A stretch of 13,710 bases of DNA from CAZMCC01 sp964564695 (lineage in GTDB: Bacteria; Planctomycetota; Phycisphaerae; Phycisphaerales; UBA1924): NCBI GenBank assembly GCA_964564695.1, contig CAZMCC010000099.1, positions 1 to 13,710 of the forward strand, written 5' to 3'. The translations under genes and the position numbers were made by a program. Below are positions 1 through 6,545 of this stretch, one piece after another; the first letter of the stretch is position 1, and every line of letters begins with the position of its first letter. A model generated the notes under the pieces. The model was not told the DNA's origin. It searched no databases and worked only from the letters and a program-made list of their open reading frames with translations.

Positions 1-349
1 TCAAGGGATGGCGCCCCGCCAGTTCGCGCGCTTCCGGCGCGCCGCCGGGGGGCGTGGTGCGGAAGACGAGGGGGTGGCCGTTGGCGAGGACCGGGGCGAA
101 GACGGCGAGGAAGGCGACGATGCCGATCCAGACGAGGCCGGCGACGGCGGCGCGGCGCTTGAGGACTTGCGACCAGGCGTCGGGCCAGAACCCCTGCGCG
201 GGGGCGACGCCGATGCCCTGCATGAGCTGGACGCCGGTGACGGCTTTGGGAGCGGGTGTGGCGGGCATGTCGGGTGGGGGGGCGGGTATGTCGGGCGTGT
301 CGGGTATGTCGGGCGTGTCGGTGTCGAGTATGCCCGGCATCCCCGACAT
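1..349 (-). CDS. OppC-type ABC transporter permease, N-terminal part (cut by window edge)
   Basis: This should be an inner-membrane permease subunit of the Opp/Dpp-type importer encoded upstream on the same strand. Only the first 116 residues are visible and no stop is reached. Residues about 60-90 read AWSQVLKRRAAVAGLVW followed by a hydrophobic stretch ending in FAPVLANG, the usual first cytoplasmic segment and first membrane helix of OppC proteins. The chosen ATG at 349 lies 15 nt after the OppB stop. The first 35 residues are a proline/aspartate-rich repeat (TPDIPDTPDIP) encoded by a palindromic repeat element, so the true start may instead be the ATG at 223 (MQGIGVAP), with the repeat being untranslated. 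Neither start has a clear Shine-Dalgarno. Another frame is also open over this stretch, but its product is serine/proline/arginine-rich low complexity and lacks the helix. The family call rests on one helix and gene context. Confidence 0.7.
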   Translation of the reverse strand, partial: MSGMPGILDTDTPDIPDTPDIPAPPPDMPATPAPKAVTGVQLMQGIGVAPAQGFWPDAWSQVLKRRAAVAGLVWIGIVAFLAVFAPVLANGHPLVFRTTPPGGAPEARELAGRHPL

Positions 350-366
350 ACCCGCCACACCCGCTC
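250..366. repeat. Long inverted repeat, 25-bp arms, at the permease junction
   Basis: The arms are 250-274 and 342-366. They are reverse complements at 24 of 25 positions; the one difference is C266, where the right arm predicts T. The 67-bp interior carries two further direct copies of the arm core CGGGTATGTCGGG (283-295 and 301-313). The right arm reaches into the stop codon of the OppB-type gene (365-367) and covers the assigned start of the next permease. In the transcript this could form a strong hairpin over that start. It may be a REP-like element, a translational control structure or a partial terminator; there is no T-run. Confidence 0.8.
283..318. repeat. Tandem 18-bp direct repeat, two copies
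   Basis: The unit CGGGTATGTCGGGCGTGT occurs at 283-300 and again, identical, at 301-318. Read on the minus strand it adds exactly six codons (the TPDIPD motif) to the putative N-terminus of the second OppC-type permease, so the duplication preserves frame. It lies inside the loop of the larger inverted repeat. Confidence 0.85.
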
Positions 367-1891
367 AGTCGTACGTGACGCGCGGGTCGGCGAGGGCGTA
401 GAGCACGTCGGCTATGAGCAGGGCGGTGAGGTTGACGACGGCGATCATGACGGTGTTGGCGAGGATGAGTTCGAGGTCGCGGTTGTTGATCGCCTGGAGC
501 AGGAGGGTGCCCATTCCGGGGATGGTGAAGATGCGCTCGACGACGACGGAGCCGGCGAGCATGGCGGGGAAGACGGTGACGAAGATGGTGATGAGGGGGA
601 GGAGGCTGTTGCGCAGGACGTGGTGGAAGACGACGTCCTTGGCGGCGACGCCCTTGGCCTTGGCGGTGCGGACGTAGTCGGAATTGAGATTCTCGAGCAT
701 CGCGGCGCGGGTCTGCTTGCTGAGGACGGCGAAGCCGGTGTAGGTGAGGCAGAGGACGGGGAGGCCGATGTGCCACATGCGATCGAAGAGCCAGCCGCGG
801 TGCCACACGCCCTCGGTGTAGCCGGGCAGAAACGGAAAGTCTCTCGCGCCCTGGGCGTTGATCCCCGCGACGGGGAACATGTTGAGGTAGTCCTTGCTGG
901 CGAGGAAGCCGACGCATAAGACGCCGGCGAGGACGACGGGGAAGGAGTAGAGGCCGATGTAGAGCGAGCCGAGGCCGACGTCGAAGATCGAGCCGCGTCG
1001 GACGCTGGCGAGGATGCCGCTGGGGATGGCGACGAGGTAGATGATGGGGATCGCCACGAGGTTGAGCATGATCGTGACGGGGAGGGTCTCGAGGATCTGG
1101 TCGAGGACGGGGCGGGAGTTGCTGTAGGCCACGCCGAAGTCCGGGGCGGCGACGCTGAGCGTGCCGGGGATGATGGCGAAGCCGGCCTCGGGGAAGGGGG
1201 TGGTGTCGTAGTAGGCCTTGAAGCGCTCGCGGATGCCCGCGGCCTTGGCATAGGCGTTGACCGCCTGGTTGCCGGCGGCTTCGAGGTCGGCCCACTCGGC
1301 GAGTGACTTGTCGGGAGGGGCCTTCGCGATGATCTTGAAGTCCGCGCGGTTCTTGTCGGTCACGGCGCCGTCGATCTTGGCCGCCCGGGCGTAGGCGACG
1401 GCGCGCGAGTCGAGGAGGCGGTTCGCGGCGATGGCGCCGAAGCGGGCCTCGCTGTACTCGCGTGAGAGCTTTCGGTATTGCTCGAAACGCTCGTCCAGAG
1501 TCGGGGCGAGGTCGATGAACTGACCGGGCTCGGCGGGGGGGAGCGCGTCGGCGAACCACGTCCACAGCGGGGGCTCGGGGACGGGCTTGGGGGGGCGGAT
1601 GAGGTCGTCGTTGGGAAGGACCTGGTCGCGCTGGCCGAACTTGATGGGGCTGATGCGCCCGAGCCAACGGAGGTACTGGATGACCTTGGGGTCGCTGAGG
1701 CCGTAGCGGTCTTCGAGGCGTGCGGCCTCGACGGCGACCTGGGAGTTGGCCTGGAAGCTGCCGCCGGCCTGGGCCTGGATGGCGGCGCCGATACCGCCCG
1801 GGGAGAGGGCGACGAGCATGAAGACCAGGAAGGTGATCCCGACAAGGGTCGGGATCATGAGGAGCAGGCGGCGAAAGAGGTAGGTCGTCAT
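365..1891 (-). CDS. OppB-type ABC transporter permease with large periplasmic insert
   Basis: This is an inner-membrane permease subunit of a peptide/nickel-family (Opp/Dpp) importer, 508 residues from the ATG at 1891. The N-terminus MTTYLFRRLLLMIPTLVGIT is the classic OppB opening, with helix 1 at about residues 8-30. The family core resumes at about 250 (DFGVAYSNSRPVLDQILETLP) and includes the EAA cytoplasmic loop at about 402-434 (DYVRTAKAKGV, VLRNSLLPLI), which contacts the ATPase. The protein ends in ADPRVTYD, as expected. Residues about 86-250, between helix 1 and helix 2, are a roughly 160-residue extracytoplasmic insertion absent from typical OppB proteins of 300-350 residues. The frame is open further upstream, to 2308, but that part overlaps the binding-protein gene and is low complexity. 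The gene starts 13 nt after the binding-protein stop, without a visible Shine-Dalgarno, which suggests translational coupling. Confidence 0.93.
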   Translation of the reverse strand: MTTYLFRRLLLMIPTLVGITFLVFMLVALSPGGIGAAIQAQAGGSFQANSQVAVEAARLEDRYGLSDPKVIQYLRWLGRISPIKFGQRDQVLPNDDLIRPPKPVPEPPLWTWFADALPPAEPGQFIDLAPTLDERFEQYRKLSREYSEARFGAIAANRLLDSRAVAYARAAKIDGAVTDKNRADFKIIAKAPPDKSLAEWADLEAAGNQAVNAYAKAAGIRERFKAYYDTTPFPEAGFAIIPGTLSVAAPDFGVAYSNSRPVLDQILETLPVTIMLNLVAIPIIYLVAIPSGILASVRRGSIFDVGLGSLYIGLYSFPVVLAGVLCVGFLASKDYLNMFPVAGINAQGARDFPFLPGYTEGVWHRGWLFDRMWHIGLPVLCLTYTGFAVLSKQTRAAMLENLNSDYVRTAKAKGVAAKDVVFHHVLRNSLLPLITIFVTVFPAMLAGSVVVERIFTIPGMGTLLLQAINNRDLELILANTVMIAVVNLTALLIADVLYALADPRVTYD

Positions 1892-1904
1892 GGGGAGTGC
1901 GGGA

Positions 1905-3923
1905 TCACTGGCCGGTGGCGGGCAGGAGCGGGCCGGCGGCGCGGAAGAATTCCCAGGGCTCGAGGCCCTTGGGGTAGAGGCGAGCGTTGCCGATGGTGGG
2001 CTGGATGATGCGCACGTCGGGGTAGAGGCGGACCCATGTGTAGGGCTGCTCATCGTGCATGGCGCGCTCGAACTCGCGCCAGTGCTGCATGCGCTTGGCG
2101 AAGTCGACCTCGCTGCGCAGGGCGTCGATGGCGGCGTCGGCGCGGGGGCTGTTCCACTGGCCGAAGTTGTCGCCCTGGTCCTTGATGGATTCAGAGTGGA
2201 AGATCTGCTTGGGGTCGCTCTCGGGGGCGGTGGCGCTCCAGGCCATGAACATGGCGTCGTAGTCGCGCTGCTTGCGGATGTTGTCGCCGACGGACCAGTC
2301 GACGCCACGGAGCACGACGCGGATGCCGCCGGCCTTGTAGGCGTCCTGGAGGAAGGCGGCGATGCGCTGGGAGATCTCGCTGCCGGTGAAGAAGGTGAAC
2401 TCGAACTCGAAGGGCTCGCCGGCTTCGTTCTCGAGGAGGCCGTCGGCGTCGCGGTCGATCCAGCCGGCCTCGGTGAGGAGGGCCTTGGCGCGAGCGGGGT
2501 CGAAGGGCCAGGGCTTGATCTCGGGGTCGGAGCCTTCGAACTTGGGGTTGGTGAAGCCCTTGGCGACGATGCCGACGCCGCTCCAGATGTCGCGGATCAT
2601 CTTCTCGCGGTCGAGGAGCATGGTCATGGCCTGGCGGACGCGCTTGTCGTGGAAGGGGGTCTTCTTGGCGGTCGCGCCGCGTTCGCCGCAGTTCCAGATG
2701 ACCCCGCCGCGCCCGGAGCGCATGGTGATGGTGTTGAGCATCTGGTTTTCGCTGGAGAACTTGGGGTCGTTCTTGAGGGACATGAACTGTGGCGACGAGG
2801 GGGTGATCATGTCGGCGTCGCCGTTCTTGTACGCGGTGAGGCGGGCGAGCTCGTCGGTGATGTCCTGGAAGCGCATCTTGTCGAGGGGGGGGCGCTGGCC
2901 CCAATAGCGCTCGTTGCGGACGAGCTCGACGGCCTGGCCCGGGGTCCACTGGCTGGCGGGATCGGCGTTGTCGAGCCTGAACGGGCCCGAGCCCAGGAGT
3001 AGTCCGGTGCCCTTGTTGGTCTCGGCGGGGGTGAGGCGCGAGTAGTAGTGCTTGGGGAGCACGTACATCGTCAGAGCCGTGTCGAGGTTCGAGAAGAGGC
3101 GCTTCTTGAACTTGATCTCGACGACCTTGTCGGAGATCGCGGTGATCGTGTCGACCTGGTCGCCGATGAACGAGCGCTGGCGCTGCGCCTCGATCTCGGT
3201 GTTCATGATGAAGTCGTGGAAGCTCCAGCGCAGGTCTTCGGCGGTGACAGGGACGCCGTCGGAGAAGACGGCGTGGTCCCAGATCTTGGCGCGGAACCAC
3301 ATGCCGTCGGGGTCGAGCTGCCAGGCCTCGGCGAGGACGCCTCGGAGCTTGAGGGTCTGGGGGTCGTAGGCCCCGAGGGACTGGACGACCTGGTCGACGA
3401 CGCGCCGGCCGTAGGTGTCGGTCTGGATGTTCGGGACGAGCTTGGCGGGGCGGACCTCGAAGACCTCGGTGAAGGCGCCGCCGGGCTGGTAGCCCTTCTG
3501 GGGGGCGGGGTCGGTGGCAAAGGACCAGGGCTCCTGCCACTCGACCTTGGCCCCGGCGCGTGCCCAGGACTCGTCGCGTTCGCCGGGGCGGGCGGCGGGC
3601 TTGGGATTGGGGGTGGTGGCGCTCGGGGCCGGGGCGGTTGCGGAGGGTGGGGGTGTGGCGCCCTTGGCGTCGGGGGCCGCGGCGACGGAGACGACGGTGG
3701 GGAACTTGAGTTCGGCGACGCGGGCGTCGAGCGCGCCGACGCGATCGGTGAGGCTCGCGATGCCGCCGGCGATCCGCGATTCGAGGTCGGCGGACTTGGC
3801 GTGCAGCCGTTCGAAGGTGTCGAACTGGCGGTCGCGCTGCTTCATGCCGAGCCAGATGCTCACGAGGATGAGCACGAGCAGGACGATGACGACGAAGTCC
3901 TTGAAGCCAAATCGGTTCTGCAT
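1905..3923 (-). CDS. Membrane-anchored extracellular solute-binding protein, family 5 (peptide/nickel type)
   Basis: This is the substrate-capture subunit of the Opp/Dpp-type importer, 672 residues from the ATG at 3923. Residues about 8-27 are an uncharged membrane helix (VVIVLLVLILVSIWLG) with no lipobox cysteine. It is followed by a heptad-like charged region (about 30-73, probable coiled coil) and a Pro/Ala/Thr-rich linker (about 80-115). The SBP_bac_5 domain then fills about 145-660. It shows the family wording LAEAWQLDPDGMWFRAKI, HAVFSDGVPVTAEDLRWSF, VELVRNERYWG and VRQAMTMLLDREKMI. The usual secreted form has a cleaved or lipidated signal, so this one appears permanently tethered. A GTG at 3942-3944 in the same frame is an alternative start. 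The 93 bp before the gene contain a 7-bp hairpin. The gene lies between permease genes in one operon. The ligand cannot be read from sequence. Confidence 0.93.
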   Translation of the reverse strand: MQNRFGFKDFVVIVLLVLILVSIWLGMKQRDRQFDTFERLHAKSADLESRIAGGIASLTDRVGALDARVAELKFPTVVSVAAAPDAKGATPPPSATAPAPSATTPNPKPAARPGERDESWARAGAKVEWQEPWSFATDPAPQKGYQPGGAFTEVFEVRPAKLVPNIQTDTYGRRVVDQVVQSLGAYDPQTLKLRGVLAEAWQLDPDGMWFRAKIWDHAVFSDGVPVTAEDLRWSFHDFIMNTEIEAQRQRSFIGDQVDTITAISDKVVEIKFKKRLFSNLDTALTMYVLPKHYYSRLTPAETNKGTGLLLGSGPFRLDNADPASQWTPGQAVELVRNERYWGQRPPLDKMRFQDITDELARLTAYKNGDADMITPSSPQFMSLKNDPKFSSENQMLNTITMRSGRGGVIWNCGERGATAKKTPFHDKRVRQAMTMLLDREKMIRDIWSGVGIVAKGFTNPKFEGSDPEIKPWPFDPARAKALLTEAGWIDRDADGLLENEAGEPFEFEFTFFTGSEISQRIAAFLQDAYKAGGIRVVLRGVDWSVGDNIRKQRDYDAMFMAWSATAPESDPKQIFHSESIKDQGDNFGQWNSPRADAAIDALRSEVDFAKRMQHWREFERAMHDEQPYTWVRLYPDVRIIQPTIGNARLYPKGLEPWEFFRAAGPLLPATGQ

Positions 3924-3964
3924 CGCCAATGACCCTTGCCCCACCCACCCCTGAAATCGGCCCG

Positions 3965-3990
3965 CGCCCGCGCGGAGAGCCCGGCGGGCG
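3965..3990 (-). other. Small GC-rich hairpin in the permease/binding-protein gap
   Basis: Arms CGCCCGC (3965-3971) and GCGGGCG (3984-3990) enclose a 12-nt loop in the 93-bp gap between the first permease stop and the binding-protein start. No T-run follows on the minus strand. It could attenuate or stabilise the transcript, but such short GC palindromes are frequent at this base composition. Confidence 0.25.
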
Positions 3991-4016
3991 TGGAGAAGGG
4001 CATTGTTCCCTGTCGC

Positions 4017-5264
4017 TTAGCGCCGGGCGCGCTTGGGGTCGAGCGCTTCGCGTAATCCCTCGCCAACAAAATTCAGCGAGAGGAGCGTGGCCCCCAGGAG
4101 GAGGCAGGGGAAGAGCAGGAGCCACCAGTTGGAGCGGTAGGGGTTGAGCTCGGTCAGGCCGTCGGCCGCGAGGTTGCCCCACGAGGGCAGCGGCGGGCGC
4201 ACGCCGATCCCGAGGAAGCTGAGGAAGGATTCCTGCAGGATCGCCTGCGGGACGGTGAGCGTGGCGTAGACCGTGATCGGGCCGACGAGGTTGGGGAGCA
4301 GGTGGCGCGCGAACTGGCGGACGGGGGAGGCGCCCATCGCGCGGGCGGCCTCCATGAAGGGCTGGTGCTTGAGGCTGAGGACCTGGCCTCGGACGACGCG
4401 GGCCATGGTGAGCCAGCTCACGCCGCCGATGGCGAACAGGAGCGTGCCGATGCTGATGAGCTGGACGGTGCCTTGGGCGATCTCGCCGGTGCCGTAGCGG
4501 GCGAGGGCCTGGCTTTCGACGGCCTCGCGCCGGGCCTCGGGGGTCTTGCCGGCGTCTTCGGGTGACGGGGGCGCGGAGAGGGTCTGCACGACCCACGCGG
4601 TGCGTTCGCGGTTCACGTTCGCGGCCCGCGAGGCCTGCCAATCGTCGAGCTTGGCGTCGACGGCGACGGCGAGGAGGACGACCAGGAGGATGTAGGGCAG
4701 GCCGTAGAGCACGTCGACGATGCGCATGAGCAGGGCGTCGAGTCGTCCGCCGACGAAGCCGGCGAGACCGCCGTAGAGGGTGCCGAGGCAGACCGAGAGG
4801 ACGGCGGCGGAGATGCCGATGACGAGCGAGACGCCGCCGCCGGTGAGAACGCGGACGAAGAGGTCGCGTCCGAGGGCGTCGGTGCCGAGGAGGTAGAAGG
4901 GAAGGTGGGCGCGGGCGGCTTCGTCGGAGTCGCCGGCATCGGGGCCGTCGCCGGCGGCGATGGCGCGGTCTCGGCCGACCTGAAGGCGCCGGGCGGCCCG
5001 CTCGGGGTCGTGGGGTGCCCAGGTCGGGGGGATCTGGCGGGCGCTGCGTTCCTGCGCGGCATAGCGCGGGACCGCGCCGGCGTCTTCGCCCGAAGGCGAG
5101 GGGACGCGCCCGAGCGTCCACGGAAGTGTCAGGACGCAGCCCAGAACCATGATGGCGAGGAAGCCGAGGCCGAGCACGCCGGGGACGCTGCGGGTAAATC
5201 GGCGCAGCGGGCTATTGCCCGTGTGCGGTTGGTCGAGGACCGGCGCCGTGTCGCGATCGGCCAT
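4017..5264 (-). CDS. OppC-type ABC transporter permease
   Basis: This is an inner-membrane permease subunit of the Opp/Dpp importer, 415 residues from the ATG at 5264. Helix 1 lies about 29 residues in (VPGVLGLGFLAIMVLGCVL). The OppC hallmark LGTDALGRDLF follows at about residues 126-136. The EAA loop is EAARAMGASPVRQFARHLLPN at about 305-325, and the C-terminus LNFVGEGLREALDPKRARR is typical. Two insertions lengthen it beyond the usual ~300 residues: about 75 charged residues between helix 1 and the LGTD motif, and about 60 residues (DDWQASRAANVNRER onward) mid-protein. The ATG at 5336 and GTG at 5351 are alternative starts. I prefer 5264 because a TACCGT box ends 6 nt before it and upstream codons look less typical. 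It is the first gene of the minus-strand operon. Confidence 0.92.
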   Translation of the reverse strand: MADRDTAPVLDQPHTGNSPLRRFTRSVPGVLGLGFLAIMVLGCVLTLPWTLGRVPSPSGEDAGAVPRYAAQERSARQIPPTWAPHDPERAARRLQVGRDRAIAAGDGPDAGDSDEAARAHLPFYLLGTDALGRDLFVRVLTGGGVSLVIGISAAVLSVCLGTLYGGLAGFVGGRLDALLMRIVDVLYGLPYILLVVLLAVAVDAKLDDWQASRAANVNRERTAWVVQTLSAPPSPEDAGKTPEARREAVESQALARYGTGEIAQGTVQLISIGTLLFAIGGVSWLTMARVVRGQVLSLKHQPFMEAARAMGASPVRQFARHLLPNLVGPITVYATLTVPQAILQESFLSFLGIGVRPPLPSWGNLAADGLTELNPYRSNWWLLLFPCLLLGATLLSLNFVGEGLREALDPKRARR

Positions 5265-5416
5265 GGCGGGACGGTACGGCGATTGGTCGAGGGCGGGGAG
5301 ACGGAGGGCACGCGAAAAAAGATTGAGGGGGGTCATGTGGAGATCATGCACGTGGGGCGAAATAGGCGAAACTACAGGCGCCCATGCGTGGCGCGAAGGC
5401 CCGAAGGAGAACGCAC
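5265..5416. promoter_or_regulatory. Divergent intergenic region between the ABC operon and the PepSY gene
   Basis: This 152-bp region must carry the promoter of the minus-strand importer operon and probably that of the PepSY/two-component block. A short A-run (5314-5319) and AT-richer stretches near 5360-5376 stand out in a GC-rich background. A TAnnnT box for the minus strand lies at 5368-5373 (read as TAGTTT). I see no convincing TTGACA-like -35 box on either strand. The region shrinks to 80 bp if the permease starts at 5336. Confidence 0.45.
5271..5276 (-). promoter_or_regulatory. Candidate -10 box (TACCGT) for a leaderless permease transcript
   Basis: Read on the minus strand, GTACCGT is followed by six nucleotides and then the ATG at 5264. 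A TAnnnT -10 element at this distance places transcription initiation on the start codon itself. The same arrangement precedes the GGT-like and DUF72 genes. No -35 is recognisable. Confidence 0.35.
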
Positions 5417-5773
5417 ATGAAACTGCATGCGATCCTGATCGGCTCTGGCATCGTCGCGGTTGTCGGCGGCGCGGGTGCGCTCGCGTGGTCGTCGACGGCG
5501 GGCGGCCCGAGCCGCGTGGTGATGGAGGCCGAGGACGGGGACGACAACGAATCGGTGATCGCGCTGGCGGATCTGCCGCAGGCGGTGCGGGAGGCGGCGC
5601 TGGCGGTCGCGGGGTCGGCCGAAGTGATCACGCAGGTCGAGCGCGAGACATCGCGGGGCGGAGTGGTGTCGTACGGTATTGAGTTCACGAAGGATGGGGA
5701 GAAATGGTCGGCGGACCTGTCCGCGTCCGGTGTCGTCACGGAACTGGAGGAAGAGGGTGACGAGGACGATTGA
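5417..5773 (+). CDS. Small exported PepSY-like domain protein
   Basis: This is a 118-residue protein with an N-terminal membrane/signal segment (about residues 4-24, ending ALAWSS). A PepSY-like fold is likely at about 47-112: LPQAVREAALAVAGSAEVITQVERE is the helix-plus-strand opening, then GVVSYGIEFTKDGEKWSADLSASGVVTE gives the paired strands. The tail is acidic (EEEGDEDD). PepSY domains are small extracytoplasmic modules, often found near envelope-sensing two-component systems or peptidases, which fits the regulator and kinase downstream. The start is set by AAGGAGA (5404-5410) six nucleotides before the ATG; the in-frame ATG at 5384 lacks this. A plausible role is an accessory or output protein of the kinase, but this is inferred from position only. 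The domain assignment is by pattern and moderately sure. Confidence 0.8.
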   Translation: MKLHAILIGSGIVAVVGGAGALAWSSTAGGPSRVVMEAEDGDDNESVIALADLPQAVREAALAVAGSAEVITQVERETSRGGVVSYGIEFTKDGEKWSADLSASGVVTELEEEGDEDD

Positions 5774-5811
5774 TCTCTTTGTTGTGCGCATCGACTTCCA
5801 CTGAAGCCACG

Positions 5812-5840
5812 GACGGGGTCGGGACTTTCCCGGCCCCGTC
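5812..5840 (+). terminator. Strong 12-bp hairpin between the PepSY and response-regulator genes
   Basis: Arms GACGGGGTCGGG (5812-5823) and CCCGGCCCCGTC (5829-5840) pair over 12 bp in RNA with a single G-U wobble and a 5-nt loop. The tail is only TTCCC, so it is a poor classical intrinsic terminator. It lies 12 nt before the regulator Shine-Dalgarno. It may reduce read-through from the PepSY gene or mark a processing site, giving different dosage of PepSY protein and regulator. Confidence 0.55.
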
Positions 5841-5867
5841 TTCCCATGCGCCAAGGAGGGCAACGGC

Positions 5868-6545
5868 GTGCGAGTCCTGATCGTTGAAGATTCGGGCCCG
5901 CTTCGGGCGTCGCTGAGCGAGGGGCTGCGCCGGTCGGGGTACGCCGTCGACGCGGTGGGGGACGGGCGCCAGGGGCTGGTCCATGCGCAGACGAGCGCGT
6001 ACGACGTGATCGTGCTCGACATCATGCTGCCGGAGCTGGACGGGCTGAGCGTGCTGCGCCAGCTGCGGGAGAAGGGGGTCGGGTCGCGTGTGCTGCTGCT
6101 GACGGCGAAGGACGTGGTGTCGGACCGGGTGACGGGGTTGCGGGCCGGGGCGGACGACTACCTCGTCAAGCCGTTTGAGTTCATCGAGCTGCTCGCGCGC
6201 ATCGAGGCGCTGGCGCGCCGGGCGCACGGGGCGGCGAGCCCGGTGGTGAAGGTGGGGCCGCTGACGATTGACATGTCGACGCGATCGGCGACGGTGTCGG
6301 GGCAGCCGGTGACGCTCAAGCCGCGCCAGTACGCGGTGCTCGAGTACCTGGCGCATCGGGTGGGCAAGCCGGTGAGCCGCGGGGAGCTGGAGGAGCACCT
6401 GTACGACGACCGGGCGGCGGTGAACAGCAACGCGGTGGACGCGGCGGTGTACCAGCTTCGAGCGGCGCTGGAGGCGGCGGGGTGCCCGACGCTGGTGCAC
6501 ACGCGGCGCGGGTTCGGGTACGTGCTGCGGGAGGGCGCGGAGTGA
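5868..6545 (+). CDS. OmpR/PhoB-type response regulator transcription factor
   Basis: This is a two-component response regulator of 225 residues, the expected length. The receiver domain (about 1-115) has the acidic pair E7-D8, phospho-acceptor D51 in VIVLDIMLPELDG, T79 and K101 (YLVKPFE), so all catalytic positions are intact. The C-terminal winged-helix domain (about 128-222) carries LKPRQYAVLEYLAHRVGKPVSR, NAVDAAVYQLRAAL and the wing TRRGFGYVL. Phosphorylation would promote DNA binding in the cytoplasm; targets are unknown. The GTG start at 5868 is fixed by AAGGAGG (5853-5859) eight nucleotides upstream and by the MRVLIVED opening. Its stop overlaps the kinase start (GTGA), so the two are translationally coupled partners. 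By wording it resembles the QseB/PmrA/TctD side of the family, but I would not name it. Confidence 0.95.
   Translation: MRVLIVEDSGPLRASLSEGLRRSGYAVDAVGDGRQGLVHAQTSAYDVIVLDIMLPELDGLSVLRQLREKGVGSRVLLLTAKDVVSDRVTGLRAGADDYLVKPFEFIELLARIEALARRAHGAASPVVKVGPLTIDMSTRSATVSGQPVTLKPRQYAVLEYLAHRVGKPVSRGELEEHLYDDRAAVNSNAVDAAVYQLRAALEAAGCPTLVHTRRGFGYVLREGAE

Noticed and set aside
1..360. A serine/proline-rich minus-strand frame with a stop at 1-3
   Set aside because: The other frame of the same strand gives an OppC-type cytoplasmic start and membrane helix that continues past the window edge.
254..362. CRISPR-like short repeats
   Set aside because: The copies are direct and inverted, unevenly spaced and without unique spacers of constant length, so this is a palindromic/tandem element and not an array.
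2191..5121. A 976-codon minus-strand open frame across the binding-protein and first permease genes
   Set aside because: Its translation is almost entirely Arg/Pro/His. The overlapping frames on the same strand encode recognisable transporter proteins.
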